Shown: positions 1-7,567, counted from the stretch's first letter. The stretch: DNA of 55,800 bases from Rhizosphaericola sp047606825 (GCA_047606825.1 JASGDY010000120.1:1-55800), one strand, 5' to 3'. The notes: generated from the letters alone by a model not told the origin. Made by a program: numbers and translations.

Positions 1-5
1 GTTAT

Positions 6-31
6 GTTCTTTTGCCTTGATGCAAAAGAAC
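6..31. repeat. short perfect hairpin
   Basis: Two 10-base arms (GTTCTTTTGC and GCAAAAGAAC) flank a 6-base spacer. It may be the 3' part of a terminator or of an interspersed repeat entering from the left edge. No gene lies between it and position 338. Confidence 0.6.
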
Positions 32-47
32 CAAAAAATCAAGACGG

Positions 48-173
48 TATTGAATTAAATAAAAATCAACGCATAAGTCGGAAATAAAAGAAACTCACTA
101 CGCTTCGCTACGTTCAGACAACTTTTATTTCTATCGACTTATTTCATTGATTTTCTTAACGTTAATTCAATAA
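48..173. repeat. long imperfect inverted repeat, MITE/REP-like
   Basis: Left arm about 48-90 and right arm about 122-173 pair over most of their length, with small bulges. Both ends carry TATTGAATTAA or its complement, and both arms contain AAATAAAAG/CTTTTATTT next to the loop. The loop holds a CTACGCTTCGCTACG stem-loop, like the GCTTCGC apices of other palindromes in this window. No coding potential. The rest of 1-338 holds nothing else recognisable except a possible promoter just before position 339. Confidence 0.6.
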
Positions 174-325
174 GGTCGATTCCAAAATACATACTACCTT
201 ATCTCGAACGCACGTTAAAATATCGGTCCAATATATAAATGGAATCCATATAAGATGTGAGACAAGTGGTGGACTCAACACCACTCCTCCCACGTCCGAC
301 AATTCCATTTTCCAAATCTATTTGG

Positions 326-333
326 TACCTTTG
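326..333 (+). promoter_or_regulatory. possible -7 box (TACCTTTG) of the M3 peptidase gene
   Basis: TACCTTTG fits the Bacteroidota -7 consensus TAnnTTTG. It lies only 5 bases before the ATG at 339, so a transcript from it would be almost leaderless. No good -33 TTG is visible, so this is tentative. Confidence 0.3.
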
Positions 334-338
334 GGACT

Positions 339-2369
339 ATGTCAAACATTTTATTGGAAAAGAAATGGGATACGCCTTTGGACAGTATTCCTTTCAGTCA
401 AATCAAGCAAGAAGATTACAAACCTGCGTTCCTACAAACCATAGAGGAAGGAAAGGCAGAAGTGAACAAAATAACGGAAGACACGGCGACACCGGATTTC
501 CAAAACACAATCGAGGCACTGGAAAGCACGGGCAAACAACTCGAGGTCGTCGCGGAGATATTCTTTAACCTCAACTCGGCGGACACCAACGATTTCATGG
601 AGGAACTGGCGCAGGAGGTTTCTCCGCTTTTGGCGGAATACGGCAACGACATCACACTCAACCAAGCGTTGTTTGAAAAAGTAAGATACGTCCACGACCA
701 CACACCAAAGGAAAGCCTGACCGAAGAGCAATACCGCCTGTTGGACAAGACCTATAAGAGTTTTACCCGCAACGGTGCGCTACTCTCGGACGAGGACAAG
801 CAAGAACTCCGCGAAATCGACAAGGAGCTTTCGGGACTGACCGTGCGTTTCAGCCAAAACGTGCTGCAGGAAACCAATGCCTACACGATGCACCTCACGG
901 ACGAAAAAGACCTGGACGGCATTCCCGAATCCATCCGCGAAATGGCACGCGAAGACGCGGAAAAACGCCAGCTCGACGGCTGGGTTTTCACCTTGCAGTT
1001 TCCCAGCATGGCACCGTTTATGAAGTTTGCAAAAAACCGTGAACTCCGCAAACAGATGACCGTCGCCGCCGGACAACGTGCCTACAAAAACAACGACTGC
1101 AACAACGAAAAAATCATCCACCGCATCGTCACGCTCCGCAACCAAAGAGCCAAACTCTTAGGCTTCGGCACGCACGCCGATTTTGTATTGGAGGAACGGA
1201 TGGCGAAATCACCCACCGCAGTACTAGACTTTCTAAATGACCTGCTCCGCAAGGCCAAACCTTTTGCGGAAAAGGAAATCGCGGTATTGAAAGAAATGGC
1301 CGCCAAGGACGGCATCGACACGATGCAGGGCTACGACCACGGCTATTATGCCGAAAAACTCCGCGAAGCCAAATACGACATTTCGGACGAGGCACTCAAA
1401 CCCTATTTCCCCCTCGAAAAAGTATTGCAGGCGGCGTTTGACGCGGCGGAAAAACTATACGGACTCCGCTACACGCAACGCGACGACATCGACAAATACC
1501 ACGACGAAGTGACGGTCTATGAAGTCACGGAAAACGGGCAGCACAAAGGCTTGTTCTACACCGACTTCTTCCCGCGCGACGGCAAGCGTCCCGGCGCCTG
1601 GGAAACCTCCTTCCGCAACCAGTCCAACCGCAACGGCGAAAACAAACGCCCGCACGTCTCCATCGTCTGCAACTTTTCACGGCCGACCAAGGACAAGCCG
1701 TCGCTGTTGACTTTTGTCGAAGTGACGACGCTGTTCCACGAGTTTGGGCATTCTCTGCACGCGATGCTCGCCGACACCACATACAGCAGCCTTTCCGGCA
1801 CGAGCGTGTATTGGGATTTTGTGGAGCTGCCCTCTCAGTTCATGGAAAACTATTGCTACGACAAGGCTTTCCTGCAATCCTTTGCCCGCCACTACAAGAC
1901 CGGGGAAATACTTCCGGACGAAAAAATCGACAAAATCGTCGCCTCCGCCAATTTCATGGAAGGCTTCCAGACCATGCGCCAGTTGAGTTTCGGCATATTG
2001 GACATGGCCTACCATAGCGGCAAACTCAGTGACGGCGAATCGGTCGAAGACTTTGAGGAAACCGTATTGGCGCCAACCAAACTCTATCCCCACCTAAAAG
2101 AAACGGCGTTCAGCCCGTCTTTTTCGCACATATTTGCGGGCGGATATTCGGCAGGATATTATTCCTACAAATGGTCGGAAGTACTGGATGCCGACGCTTA
2201 TGAATTTTTCAAGGAAAACGGCATCTTCAATCCCGACATCGCCGCCAAGTTCAAGACGCTGTTAAGCGCGGGAGGCACCAAAGACCCAATGGAGCTTTAC
2301 AAAAACTTCCGAGGACGCGAACCCAAAGCGGACGCACTGTTGAAAAGAGCTGGGTTGGTGCAGGAATAA
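339..2369 (+). CDS. M3 family zinc metallopeptidase (peptidyl-dipeptidase Dcp / oligopeptidase type)
   Basis: 676 residues, normal full length for the M3 (thimet oligopeptidase/Dcp) family. These enzymes cut short peptides in the cytoplasm or periplasm. The zinc site is complete: HEFGH at residues 467-471 and the third ligand Glu496 in FVELPSQFMENY. The C-terminal AGGYSAGYYSYKWSEV block, which forms the substrate cleft in this family, is intact. There is no clear signal peptide, so a cytoplasmic location is likely. GC-rich third positions match the core genes of the window. The ATG at 339 gives the expected N-terminus and no nearer alternative exists. It appears monocistronic. Whether it is a strict dipeptidyl carboxypeptidase or a broader oligopeptidase cannot be told from the sequence. 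Confidence 0.95.
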   Translation: MSNILLEKKWDTPLDSIPFSQIKQEDYKPAFLQTIEEGKAEVNKITEDTATPDFQNTIEALESTGKQLEVVAEIFFNLNSADTNDFMEELAQEVSPLLAEYGNDITLNQALFEKVRYVHDHTPKESLTEEQYRLLDKTYKSFTRNGALLSDEDKQELREIDKELSGLTVRFSQNVLQETNAYTMHLTDEKDLDGIPESIREMAREDAEKRQLDGWVFTLQFPSMAPFMKFAKNRELRKQMTVAAGQRAYKNNDCNNEKIIHRIVTLRNQRAKLLGFGTHADFVLEERMAKSPTAVLDFLNDLLRKAKPFAEKEIAVLKEMAAKDGIDTMQGYDHGYYAEKLREAKYDISDEALKPYFPLEKVLQAAFDAAEKLYGLRYTQRDDIDKYHDEVTVYEVTENGQHKGLFYTDFFPRDGKRPGAWETSFRNQSNRNGENKRPHVSIVCNFSRPTKDKPSLLTFVEVTTLFHEFGHSLHAMLADTTYSSLSGTSVYWDFVELPSQFMENYCYDKAFLQSFARHYKTGEILPDEKIDKIVASANFMEGFQTMRQLSFGILDMAYHSGKLSDGESVEDFEETVLAPTKLYPHLKETAFSPSFSHIFAGGYSAGYYSYKWSEVLDADAYEFFKENGIFNPDIAAKFKTLLSAGGTKDPMELYKNFRGREPKADALLKRAGLVQE

Positions 2370-2411
2370 GGAAAAATTAAAAGCCACGTTGGGCGTCCAA
2401 CCCCTACTGGA

Positions 2412-2849
2412 TATGGTCGCCCAACGCAGGGAACGGTTCCCGCAACACACAGAGCACCGAATCCTATTATCCGGACGACACCTATGTCGATATCATTGGA
2501 ATGGACGGCTACAATTGGGGGAACCAGTCAGGCGCAATTTTCCTGGCAGTTGTTTTCGGATGTTTTTGGAACGCTGCACGACCAGTTTACCGCCGCACAT
2601 CCCGACAAGGCTATCGACGTTGGCGAGTTGGGATGCACCTCGACCGGAAGCGACAAGGCGGCATGGATTACCGACATGTTTACTTCCATTCCCAACCGCT
2701 TTCCCAAGCTGAAATTCTTTGTCTGGTTCAATATCAACAAGGAAACCGACTGGCGGTTTACCTCGGACGAAGCAAGCATCAATGCTTTTAAAGCGGGGCT
2801 GCAAAAGAATTATATGGTGTATGGCAAGACGCGCTGGGCGGAGTGGTGA
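2412..2849 (+). pseudogene. decayed C-terminal fragment of a GH26-like glycoside hydrolase
   Basis: About 145 codons remain. The first part (to about 2518) reads YVDIIGMDGYNWG in one frame. The rest, about 2519-2849, continues in a second frame as FSWQLFSDVFG through IPNRFPKLKFFVWFNIN to the stop after KTRWAEW. The pattern 'VDIIGMDGYNWG ... FSDVFG ... FVWFNINKETDWR' matches the C-terminal half of GH26 beta-mannanase-like enzymes. The frame change falls at the GGGGG run around 2516-2520. No N-terminal half, start codon or catalytic acid/base is present upstream, where the M3 gene ends at 2369. This is a truncated and frameshifted relic. The family assignment is from remembered motifs and is moderate. 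Confidence 0.55.
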
Positions 2850-2896
2850 AATAGTGGCAAGGGGAACACAGCTTCGTATTTTTAATATCCGAAATA

Positions 2897-2995
2897 CTTC
2901 GCATTTCAAATATCTCAACGATGACAAAAACTATTTCATTGAAAAACAATGGAATACAATGCGTGGAGATTTATGGAAGTTTCGTATATTCGTGA
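2897..2995 (+). repeat. leader element, copy A (head of cassette array 1)
   Basis: About 99 bp that can be aligned with 45694-45793. The last 27 bases (2968-2994 versus 45766-45792) differ at only 3 positions and end in CGTATATTCGTG. In both copies, one base separates this end from the G that opens the first cassette. The position is analogous to an integron attI site, but no integrase gene is present. Confidence 0.6.
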
Positions 2996-3008
2996 GTTAC
3001 CTGCAATG

Positions 3009-3123
3009 TTAAACGGACGTCCGTGCAAAAAGAAAATCACAAAGACACATTTGACGGACTACAACTGACACTTGCGGAACTAACGGGGAAAGCTGAAAAC
3101 CGATTGAGAGTAGGCATAAAATG
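3009..3123 (+). pseudogene. orphan C-terminal reading frame, unknown
   Basis: A frame from AAACGG to the TGA overlapping the next ATG reads KENHKDTFDGLQLTLAEL and then GKAENRLRVGIK. It has no start codon. It sits right after the cassette start and overlaps the next gene's start by ATGA, as true operon neighbours do. It is probably the tail of a lost gene. The family is not recognised. Confidence 0.3.
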
Positions 3124-3616
3124 ATTATTAAAATGAAAAACAAATTTTTCTCAATGCTTGTCCTTTTGATTTTTACATCAAGTGGACTTTTTGCTCAAAA
3201 TCAAAAAACCTTGGCAAGATTTGTAATCACAGACGCATCTACAAATGGAGTTGACAACACACCGTATTTATTTAAAAGCAGGTGCATATACCGTTTTTTA
3301 TACAAGCGGAAATGACGGACTTTTATATATGGCAAATGTTTGGCCAAATAGTAATTCACAAAGTTTTGGACCTATGTATTCAACGAAAACAGCTTCCTAT
3401 GATGAAACTTATGAAAGCTACAAAGCCGACTTTTTTTATTACAATTGGCGATACATCAATGATTACGACTCAAAAAAAGGAACAGCAAAAGTTCAATTCA
3501 TCAAAATTTATAAACCGCAAGGAGTTGCCTTTATTTTGAAAATGGTACCAGAAAATCTTGATGTAATCATTTACAAAGGATATATGGAGGGTACTATTGA
3601 TTTTTCAGACTATTAA
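3121..3616 (+). pseudogene. secreted hypothetical protein, frameshifted
   Basis: The first frame starts MIIKMKNKFFSMLVLLIF, a clear signal peptide ending SGLFAQ, and runs through VITDASTNGVDNTPYL. A second frame takes over at about 3270-3285 with LKAGAYTVFYTSGNDG and continues to the stop at 3616. Joining them gives a ~164-residue secreted protein with beta-rich, aromatic content. The shift lies in the T/A-rich stretch TATTTATTTAAAAG and needs removal of one base. It could be a true mutation or a sequencing error. Family not recognised. It sits in the first cassette of array 1. Confidence 0.6.
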
Positions 3617-3634
3617 ACAGCAAGTAAAATATAT

Positions 3635-4378
3635 ATGAAAGAAGTTTATTTAGCATATTTTGATTTTATGGGATTCAAAGAGTTCATTCAAAATAATGAA
3701 GATGATAACTTAATGAGAAGAATGGGACACATTTTTAGAGATATTGAAATATGTTTAGGACAAGGTAAATACCAAGAACCAAGAAACGGAGTTATAGTAG
3801 CTGATGTTTCTCATTCAAAGTTAAATTGCTTGAACATTTCAGACACTGTAATCGTGTGGACAAACGACTGCGATTTAAATTCATTAAAAGAACTAATAAA
3901 TGTTGCATATGAATTTAACTGGAGAGAAATCGGTTACAATTTCCCTTTAAGAGGAAGCATATTGAAAGGAAAGATTAGAGAAGTTACGGGACGGCAAATT
4001 AATTCAGAAGGAGGCTCCTATTCAGTTCAATGTCTTTACGGTAAAGGTATCGTTGATGCTCATTTAAAAGCAGAAAGTCAAAATTGGGCAGGGACAGTAA
4101 TTGACCAATCAATTATAGATGATTTGACAAACTTTGAACAGATTGATTTCATAAAAGAAATGACAACAGTATATGAAGTTCCATACAAAACAGGAAATAG
4201 TAAAGAATATGTTTTCAAAATCAAAAAAACACCACTAAATGACACAGCGTTAAGTAATGTGCTAAAGGACATTGATAGAGTATTTTCAATGGATAATAAA
4301 AGTATAGAACACGAAAGTGTAAAACTAAAAATAGAAAACACTAAAAAATTTATAACTGACACGAAAGACGAAAAATAA
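3635..4378 (+). CDS. hypothetical protein with a nucleotidyl-cyclase-like core
   Basis: 247 residues, no signal peptide or membrane segment. The N-terminus LAYFDFMGFKEFI, the central ISDTVIVW and the later PLRGSI and YGKGIVDAHLKAE follow the order of class III cyclase/GGDEF-like palm domains: a metal-binding Asp after the first strand, an SD-containing hairpin, then a GxGI(V)xAxxLE-like helix. The usual second metal Asp of cyclases is not obvious, so catalysis is uncertain. Proteins of this layout are usually annotated as hypothetical. The gene is the intact one of cassette A, 18 bases after the frameshifted gene and directly before a palindromic attC-like element. It is AT-rich, unlike the peptidase upstream. 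The fold assignment is inference from motif order. Confidence 0.75.
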   Translation: MKEVYLAYFDFMGFKEFIQNNEDDNLMRRMGHIFRDIEICLGQGKYQEPRNGVIVADVSHSKLNCLNISDTVIVWTNDCDLNSLKELINVAYEFNWREIGYNFPLRGSILKGKIREVTGRQINSEGGSYSVQCLYGKGIVDAHLKAESQNWAGTVIDQSIIDDLTNFEQIDFIKEMTTVYEVPYKTGNSKEYVFKIKKTPLNDTALSNVLKDIDRVFSMDNKSIEHESVKLKIENTKKFITDTKDEK

Positions 4379-4383
4379 ACACA

Positions 4384-4519
4384 GCAGGTAACAAGGGTTT
4401 GGCGTCAGGCGGGGTTTACGTTCCCGTTCGACAGTTTTTCGTAAATTTGGGCATTGTCGCTCGCTTGGACTTTTCGTGCCGAAAATCCCGCCCGAACGCC
4501 AAGCCCCGAACCGTTATGG
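4384..4519 (+). repeat. attC-like palindromic element 1
   Basis: Left arm AACAAGGGTTTGGCG, right arm CGCCAAGCCCCGAACC, with a GC-rich imperfect stem between. It is about 90% identical over ~125 bp to the element at 5203. The core GCAGGTAAC at its left end matches the start of its own cassette at 2996. Confidence 0.6.
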
Positions 4520-4537
4520 GCAATTTAAGCGACAGGT

Positions 4538-5197
4538 ATGAAATTTGAATTTACACCGATAAGAAGGGCCGTTGATGAAGACGAAATTCTTGCCGACATT
4601 AAAGACGTTGCTCGACAATTGAAGCAGGATACATTGACATTAAAAGAGTATGATAAGCATGGCAAATTCAACTCAAGTACGGCAATAAGAAAATTTGGAA
4701 CGTGGAATGACGCATTGACAAAGGTAGGCTTAAATGTTTCTAATCAACTGTATATTACGGAGGAAAAATTGTTCAAAAATATATTGAAGTTATGGGAACA
4801 TCTCGGACGACAACCAAGACGGGCGGAGTTGGAACTTCCGATTTCAGACTTTTCTCAATCACCTTACAACAGGACATTTAACAATTGGTCTAATGCATTA
4901 CAGAAGTTCATTGAATGGATAAACCAAGAAGGTGTAGAAATAAAAAAAGGTCAGACTAACAATATACCAGAAACAAAGAAGTTGACAGGACGCGACCCTT
5001 CTTTGAGGTTGCGTTTCAAGATAATGAAAAGAGATAATTTTACTTGTGTTCAATGCGGAGCGAGTCCAACAAAGGACTCGTCAGTAGAATTGCACATAGA
5101 CCACATTAAACCGTGGAGTTTGGGTGGCGAAACAATTTTTGAAAATTTGCAGACACTTTGTACGAAGTGTAACTATGGAAAAAGTAATTTAGAATAA
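4538..5197 (+). CDS. HNH endonuclease with HNH-associated DNA-binding repeats
   Basis: 219 residues. The N-terminal two thirds contain two degenerate copies of the repeat that accompanies homing-type HNH nucleases: residues ~25-67 ending KFGTWNDALTKVGL, and ~80-128 ending TFNNWSNALQKFIEW. The C-terminal ~60 residues form an HNH domain: CVQCG, then LHIDHIKPWSLGG, then ENLQTLCTKCN. These hold two CxxC zinc pairs and the His-Asp-His/Asn catalytic set. The role is probably DNA cleavage, as a homing, restriction or mobile-element nuclease. No methylase accompanies it. It is the single gene of cassette B, followed five bases later by an attC-like element. Confidence 0.85.
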   Translation: MKFEFTPIRRAVDEDEILADIKDVARQLKQDTLTLKEYDKHGKFNSSTAIRKFGTWNDALTKVGLNVSNQLYITEEKLFKNILKLWEHLGRQPRRAELELPISDFSQSPYNRTFNNWSNALQKFIEWINQEGVEIKKGQTNNIPETKKLTGRDPSLRLRFKIMKRDNFTCVQCGASPTKDSSVELHIDHIKPWSLGGETIFENLQTLCTKCNYGKSNLE

Positions 5198-5202
5198 AAA
5201 CT

Positions 5203-5338
5203 GCCCATAACAAGGGTTTGGCGTCAGGCGGGGCTTACGTTCCCGTTCGACAGTTTTTCGTAAATTTGGGCTTTGTCGCTCGCTCGGACTTTTCGTGCCG
5301 AAAACCCCGCCCGAACGCCAAGCCCTGAACCGATGTGC
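5203..5338 (+). repeat. attC-like palindromic element 2
   Basis: A near copy of the element at 4384, with the same AACAAGGGTTTGGCG and CGCCAAGCCC arms. The left core TGCCCATAAC is the exact reverse complement of the first bases of the same cassette (4513-4522). The right junction is CTGAACC|GATGTGC. Confidence 0.6.
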
Positions 5339-5374
5339 AAAAGTCTCCGCTTCGCTCCGCCTTTTGCACATCGG
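5330..5374. repeat. palindrome GATGTGCAAAAG...CTTTTGCACATC, copy 1
   Basis: Two 14-base perfect arms around a CCGCTTCGCTCCG apex. A second copy lies at 45794-45834. Both copies start exactly at a cassette junction. Confidence 0.75.
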
Positions 5375-5421
5375 CTTCGCGGATTACATCCGCTGATGTG
5401 TCAAAGCGTCTTCGCTCCGCT

Positions 5422-5454
5422 CGACCTTCAACACATCAGCGGATTTGCAAAATT
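5422..5454. repeat. 33-bp direct repeat, copy 1
   Basis: Identical to 6524-6556; contains ACACATCAGCGGATTTGCAA. It forms the right side of a palindrome with CCGCTGATGTGTCAAAG just upstream. It links the intergenic DNA of two successive cassettes. Confidence 0.75.
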
Positions 5455-5477
5455 ATAAACCGACACCATAAACAGAA

Positions 5478-6395
5478 ATGGCAATATACAAATTAGGACA
5501 ACGATTAGACTTTATCAAAGAACTTCCTTTCAAATTTGAGAAGGACATACAGACTTTGATTGAAAAGAATCTAAAATCACTATTACATCTTGACTTTATA
5601 CGTTCAGAATTTACACTTAACGGCTTTCGTATTGACACGTTAGCGTTTGACACAGAAACAAAGTCATTTGTAATCGTTGAATATAAACGAGACAAAAATT
5701 TTAGCGTTATAGACCAAGGCTATGCCTACTTATCTTTAATGCTTAATAACAAAGCTGACTTCATTCTTGAATTTAACGAAAGCCAGCAAAAGACACTCAA
5801 ACGAACAGACGTTGATTGGACACAATCAAAAGTAATCTTCATTTCGCCACAGTTCACGAACTATCAGCGAGAAGCTATAAACTTCAAAGACTTACCAATC
5901 GAACTATGGGAAATTAAACGATTTGAGAATGATACTGTTTCGTTTGACCAAATCCAAAAAACATCTGCCAAAGAAAGTATTAAGACAATATCAAGAAATG
6001 ACGAAACGGTAGAAGCTGTTAGTAAAGAAGTAAAAGTATATACAGAGCAAGACCACTTGCAAAAAGTGGACTTTGAAACAAGAGAACTTTACGAACAAGT
6101 AAAAGAAAGACTTATCTCACTTGATGACAACGTTACGACACAGCCTAAAAAACAAACAATCGGCTTCAAGGTTGACAATAACATTTTCTGCGACATTGTA
6201 TTGCAGGGGAAAGGCTTAAAAATATATGTAAACCTCAAAAGTGGCGACCTGCAAGACCAAAAGCAAATTGCAAGAGATGTTTCTAACGTTGGACATTGGG
6301 GAAATGGTTCATATGAAATTAAACTGACAGACTTGGACGACATTGACTATATCATTAGTTTGTTGAAACAATCATTAAGAAAAAACAAAGAATAA
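5478..6395 (+). CDS. DUF91/DUF5655-type protein, PD-(D/E)XK nuclease-like N-terminus
   Basis: 305 residues. Residues ~1-140 follow the DUF91-like restriction-endonuclease fold: FEKDIQTLIEKNLKSLL, then RIDTLAFD, then FVIVEYKRD. These supply the Asp and Glu-x-Lys of a PD-(D/E)XK active site. The last ~110 residues resemble DUF5655, a small domain often fused or adjacent to such nucleases. Proteins of this architecture are common in the accessory DNA of Bacteroidota. DNA binding or defence is plausible but unproven. It is the only gene of cassette C; the next attC-like element starts three bases after its stop. The start at 5478 is the first ATG and aligns with the conserved N-terminus. Confidence 0.8.
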   Translation: MAIYKLGQRLDFIKELPFKFEKDIQTLIEKNLKSLLHLDFIRSEFTLNGFRIDTLAFDTETKSFVIVEYKRDKNFSVIDQGYAYLSLMLNNKADFILEFNESQQKTLKRTDVDWTQSKVIFISPQFTNYQREAINFKDLPIELWEIKRFENDTVSFDQIQKTSAKESIKTISRNDETVEAVSKEVKVYTEQDHLQKVDFETRELYEQVKERLISLDDNVTTQPKKQTIGFKVDNNIFCDIVLQGKGLKIYVNLKSGDLQDQKQIARDVSNVGHWGNGSYEIKLTDLDDIDYIISLLKQSLRKNKE

Positions 6396-6397
6396 CT

Positions 6398-6528
6398 GTG
6401 CATAACATCGGTTTGGCAATATGGCGTCTGAAATACTTCTATGAAACCTTCGTTCAAGGTTCAACGGCAGGTATTCTATTGAACTTTAGTACTAAAAATC
6501 CGCCACATCGCCAAGCCGCAAACCGACC
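6398..6528 (+). repeat. attC-like palindromic element 3
   Basis: Left arm CATAACATCGGTTTGGC, right arm CGCCAAGCCGCAAACCGACC. Its inside shares ACTTCTATGAAAC and TTTAGTACTAAAAATCC with element 4. The core TGCATAAC pairs imperfectly (6 of 8) with the cassette start GATGTGCA at 5332. Confidence 0.55.
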
Positions 6529-6556
6529 TTCAACACATCAGCGGATTTGCAAAATT
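6524..6556. repeat. 33-bp direct repeat, copy 2
   Basis: Identical to 5422-5454. It overlaps the junction after attC-like element 3 and the left arm of the hairpin at 6541. Confidence 0.75.
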
Positions 6557-6607
6557 CCTGCGGCTCTTGTAGCTTCGCTACAAGCCTACGGAGCTTCGCA
6601 AATCCGC
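6541..6607. repeat. nested hairpin
   Basis: Outer arms GCGGATTTGC and GCAAATCCGC; inner perfect stem CTTGTAGC-TTC-GCTACAAG. The outer arm reuses the GCGGATTTGC motif of the hairpin cluster at 9332-9434. Confidence 0.65.
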
Positions 6608-6649
6608 GAAGCCGTTACGATAGAAAATATGCTCAATTTTATAAAAAAT

Positions 6650-7279
6650 ATGAAAAAAATAATATTTATATGTTGCTAACAACATTTCTTATGACAAGTT
6701 TATTTTCCTGTTCTACAATCCCCGAAGGTGCGACTACCGTGAAACCGTTTGATAAAAAGAAATACCTCGGTAAGTGGTTCGAAATCGCACGACTGGATTT
6801 CAAATATGAAAAAGATTTGAACAATACTACCGCAGAATATACCTTAAATGAAAATGGAACAATCAGGGTAGATAATAAAGGGTATAACTATAAAAAAGAA
6901 GAATGGAAACAATCCATTGGGAAAGCCAAGTTTGTTGGAAAAGAAGATATCGCAAAACTTATTAATTGGAGCAAGATATATGACCTATTAAGTTTTCTGA
7001 AACGCATAACTGGTAAGGGTTTATATTTCACACATAGGGCATAATTACCAAAACGATTAATAAAGTATCATTCTTTGGTCCTTTTTATTCTGGATATAAT
7101 GTGATTGCCGTTGATTCTGATTATAAATACGCACTTGTTGCTGGCAAAAACTTAAGTTATCTATGGATTTTATCCCGTAATACAACTATACCCAACGAAA
7201 TAAAAAATAACTTTTTAAAAATAGCTTCATAAATTGGTTATGACACGGGAAAACTTATATGGGTTGAGCATAATAAATG
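6650..7279 (+). pseudogene. outer-membrane lipocalin (Blc-like), disrupted
   Basis: The coding remnant starts in a signal/lipobox region. The ATG at 6650 reads MKKIIFICC and stops; the frame from 6670 reads MLLTTFLMTSLFSCS. It continues with YLGKWFEIARLDFKYEK, the GxW hallmark of bacterial lipocalins, and GKAKFVGKEDI to about 6958. Some 100 bases of unrelated sequence follow. The lipocalin then resumes at about 7066 with KVSFFGPFYSGYNVIAVD, ALVAGKNLSYLWILSR and IGYDTGKLIWVEHNK, broken once by TAA where Glu or Gln is usual. So there is a signal-peptide frameshift, an internal insertion or replacement and a stop. An intact homologue would be a ~180-residue lipoprotein that stores or carries lipids. 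Confidence 0.8.
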
Positions 7280-7340
7280 ATTAATGATAACTACCTGTAT
7301 AAAGTATTGGAAAATCGTAAAATTGAAAATAAACACAAAC

Positions 7341-7469
7341 GTCCAACATAGTATTGCCGCAATGGGGTAAAGTACTTCTATGAAACTTTTCGGGTAAACG
7401 AACGGCAGTGCATCTATTCAACATTTGTGCTAAAAATCCCCCACTACGCCAAGCCCCGAACCGCAGTGG
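7341..7469 (+). repeat. attC-like palindromic element 4
   Basis: It opens with GTCCAAC, an exact match to the attC R'' consensus RYYYAAC, then ATAGTATTGCCGCAATGGGG. It closes with CCCCCACTACGCCAAGCCCC and GAACC. The interior shares several blocks with element 3. It ends array 1 as delimited here. Confidence 0.6.
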
Positions 7470-7567
7470 TTCCTTTATCACAACACATTCCAACGGAAAA
7501 AATAGCGGTTTTTGTCCTCGTTCCAAAACTTCAATCGTCATTAGGGCGAACAATAAAATTTTAAACA

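Larger units (their letters stand above)
2996..7469 (+). mobile_element. integron-like gene cassette array 1 (no integrase in the window)
   Basis: Four cassette-sized units, all genes on the plus strand, each closed by a related palindromic element (4384, 5203, 6398 and 7341). Unit A begins GTTACCTGC (2996-3004) and its terminal element begins GCAGGTAAC (4384-4392), an exact reverse complement. Unit B begins GTTATGGGCA (4513-4522) and ends TGCCCATAAC (5202-5211), also exact. Such pairing between a cassette's start and its own attC core is the hallmark of integron cassettes. The array is AT-rich compared with flanking core genes. No tyrosine integrase is seen, so it would be called a CALIN-type array if confirmed. 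Confidence 0.55.

Noticed and set aside
4538..5197. HNH protein as the nuclease of a toxin or restriction pair
   Set aside because: No immunity gene or methylase is adjacent, and the N-terminal repeats point to a stand-alone homing-like nuclease.
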